Shown here one piece after another: positions 42,036 to 43,248 of a stretch of DNA of 43,248 nt (position 1 is its first letter; every line of letters begins with the position of its first letter). The notes beneath the pieces are model-generated. The model made no database searches. It had not been told where the DNA came from and saw nothing but the letters and a program-made list of their open reading frames with translations. This stretch comes from a virus, in the IMG/VR virus record IMGVR_UViG_3300027749_000200, positions 1-43,248 of that record; one strand, 5' to 3'. Made by a program: the position numbers and the translations under genes.

Positions 42036-42787
42036 TGGCTGTTTTTACAAGCTTTTCAGATCTTTTACCGGATCCGAATAATAAAATAAACAGTGCCGGA
42101 GCTAGTGATAGCTCCGGTACTGCCGGACCAGGTTTTGCTAAAATTAAGTTTGCTTCTAATAATCAAACTCAGATATCTAGAACAATAAGTGGGAGGGGAG
42201 TAGCCGCCTCTCCCAGTTATCATACCTGGGCTTTTGATATTACTTATAATCAAATGACTAGGGATGATTTTGATACTGTAGGAGCTTTTCTTGAAAGCCG
42301 TAGAGGAAGACTATACCCTTTCTACGTTATTCTACCACAACATGCTTCGCCTAAAGATAGTATTTTTTATAATTATATTATTGGAACTCCAATTGCACAT
42401 ACTATTAATACAGTATCGAGCGTGCCAGCAGGTATAAGTAAAATAGATATATTAGGTAAAGTAGTAGGTGGAACAAATGATCCGATATTAGGAAACCCTA
42501 GTCCAGGTGACTTTTTCACTATTAATGATCCAAATGACACAAACCATAAAAAAGCTTATAAGGTAATTAGGGTAGAAACGCCCACAACGTATCAAACAGC
42601 TGTAACTTCAGGAAAATTAAGGGTACACATACACCCACCACTTGCTAGAAGTGTATCTTCCGGGGCTGAACTTGTGTTCATCAATCCTAAATTCAGAGTA
42701 ATTCAAAAAGGAGATACTTTAGAGTACGATCTTGATACAGATAATCTATATCAATTCTCCTTATCATTGGAAGAAATACAACCATGA
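42035..42787 (+). CDS. Distal tail / tail-tip protein (250 aa)
   Basis: Beta-rich with AFDITYNQMTRDDFDTVGAF, LYPFYVILPQ and a C-terminal YQFSLSLEEIQP, a pattern of distal tail-tip proteins. Overlaps the tape measure stop by one nt (TAATG). Directly followed by another tip protein. Assignment rests on position plus general pattern. Confidence 0.72.
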   Translation: MAVFTSFSDLLPDPNNKINSAGASDSSGTAGPGFAKIKFASNNQTQISRTISGRGVAASPSYHTWAFDITYNQMTRDDFDTVGAFLESRRGRLYPFYVILPQHASPKDSIFYNYIIGTPIAHTINTVSSVPAGISKIDILGKVVGGTNDPILGNPSPGDFFTINDPNDTNHKKAYKVIRVETPTTYQTAVTSGKLRVHIHPPLARSVSSGAELVFINPKFRVIQKGDTLEYDLDTDNLYQFSLSLEEIQP

Positions 42788-43248
42788 GTATAACCGAAAG
42801 ACCACTTGATTCTGCATTAAAAACAATGTTAGTAAATAATGAGCCATTTCAATATGCTCATCTCATTAAGTTTGAAAGACCCTCTAGACCAGATTCACTA
42901 TCTGGTCTAGTGTCTACTGCATATCAGCGTTACACTTATCTAACAGATGCTAGTATAAATATTAACTTTGATGATGGTAGTTCTGATCTACAAGGTGTAG
43001 CAAATGGCACACAAACATACTTAGCAAATAAAGTTTTAAGTGTAGGCGCTATTCAAGAACAAACAAAAGCTACTACATCAAATACTAGTGTAGTGCTTGA
43101 TGGTAATGCTCTTGGTGCAAATCTTATAACTAATGTAACTATCACTTCACCAAGTACTGGAGTATATGATCTTCAAGTGACTTCTACAGATGATTTTTTA
43201 TCTGCAGGATTTAGAGAAGGAGATAAAGTAACAGTTGGTGGTTTAAAA
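42784..43248 (+). CDS. Tail-tip / baseplate hub-like protein, partial
   Basis: Starts MSITERPLDSALKTMLVNNE with FQYAHLIKFERPSRP, then TYLTDASININFDDGSSDLQ, a form seen in distal tail proteins of siphoviruses. At least 155 residues; no stop before the window end. ATGA overlap with the previous gene. A perfect 11-bp hairpin (42884-42910) lies within the coding sequence. Confidence 0.7.
   Translation, partial: MSITERPLDSALKTMLVNNEPFQYAHLIKFERPSRPDSLSGLVSTAYQRYTYLTDASININFDDGSSDLQGVANGTQTYLANKVLSVGAIQEQTKATTSNTSVVLDGNALGANLITNVTITSPSTGVYDLQVTSTDDFLSAGFREGDKVTVGGLK

Overview
The window is part of the genome of a tailed, siphovirus-like phage of a Gram-negative host. The plus-strand block from 20.7 kb to the end runs TerS, a membrane protein, a holin candidate, a GH19 endolysin, TerL, portal, protease/capsid, connector, neck, tail terminator, tail tube, tail chaperones, a 2035-aa tape measure and distal tail proteins. 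A GH19 endolysin and an LpxH-like phosphoesterase fit a proteobacterial host. An alphaproteobacterium is possible from the flavour of a GC-rich gene block at 9.2-10.5 kb, but that is inference. Nearly every transcription unit has a textbook sigma70-type promoter (TTGACA-like, 17-nt spacer, TATAAT-like), so the host RNA polymerase probably reads most of it.

Layout. 0-1.5 kb: minus-strand tRNA array (Glu-CTC, Lys-CTT, Phe-GAA, an abnormal Arg/Cys hybrid, a class-I-shaped Leu-TAG, Ala-TGC, Val-TAC, Lys-TTT) with one small gene inserted. 1.5-8.9 kb: five minus-strand operons of tightly overlapping small genes. They include a zincin, a SpoT/MESH1-like HD hydrolase, a 5'-nucleotidase-like HAD protein, two RMF-like mini-proteins, a pentapeptide-repeat protein, and an RNA-repair operon (metallophosphoesterase, RNA ligase, polynucleotide kinase). 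8.9-12.1 kb: plus-strand accessory genes ending in Myb/SANT-like DNA-binding proteins. 12.1-18.6 kb: a gene-poor region unlike the rest, with a roughly 550-nt structured non-coding stretch, an iteron-like repeat cluster, several copies of a roughly 130-bp module carrying two convergent consensus promoters, hairpin terminators, and small minus-strand genes (paralogous HTH-like proteins, a DEDDh exonuclease, a PQ-loop-like membrane protein, a HAD phosphatase). 18.6-19.8 kb: a GIY-YIG/Myb homing-endonuclease-like gene and a MazG-like gene. 19.9 kb onward: an LpxH-like enzyme, then the late genes.

How the genes work together. The tRNAs and the kinase/ligase/phosphatase set suggest protection of the tRNA pool against anticodon nucleases. 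The HD hydrolase and RMF-like proteins suggest interference with stringent response and ribosome hibernation. The late genes form a standard HK97-fold head and long non-contractile tail, with two oddities: a 1029-residue polypeptide joining several modules, the prohead protease and the major capsid protein (with an internal start for the capsid part), and an M15 peptidase domain inside the tape measure. Two free-standing GIY-YIG-like endonucleases and an HNH gene sit between conserved genes.

Most promising undescribed signals: the structured non-coding region at 12.18-12.72 kb, the convergent-promoter modules, the iteron cluster at 14.2-14.4 kb, the hybrid tRNA, and the leaderless layout of both metallophosphoesterase genes. 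All functions are assigned by reading motifs; no search or folding program was run.
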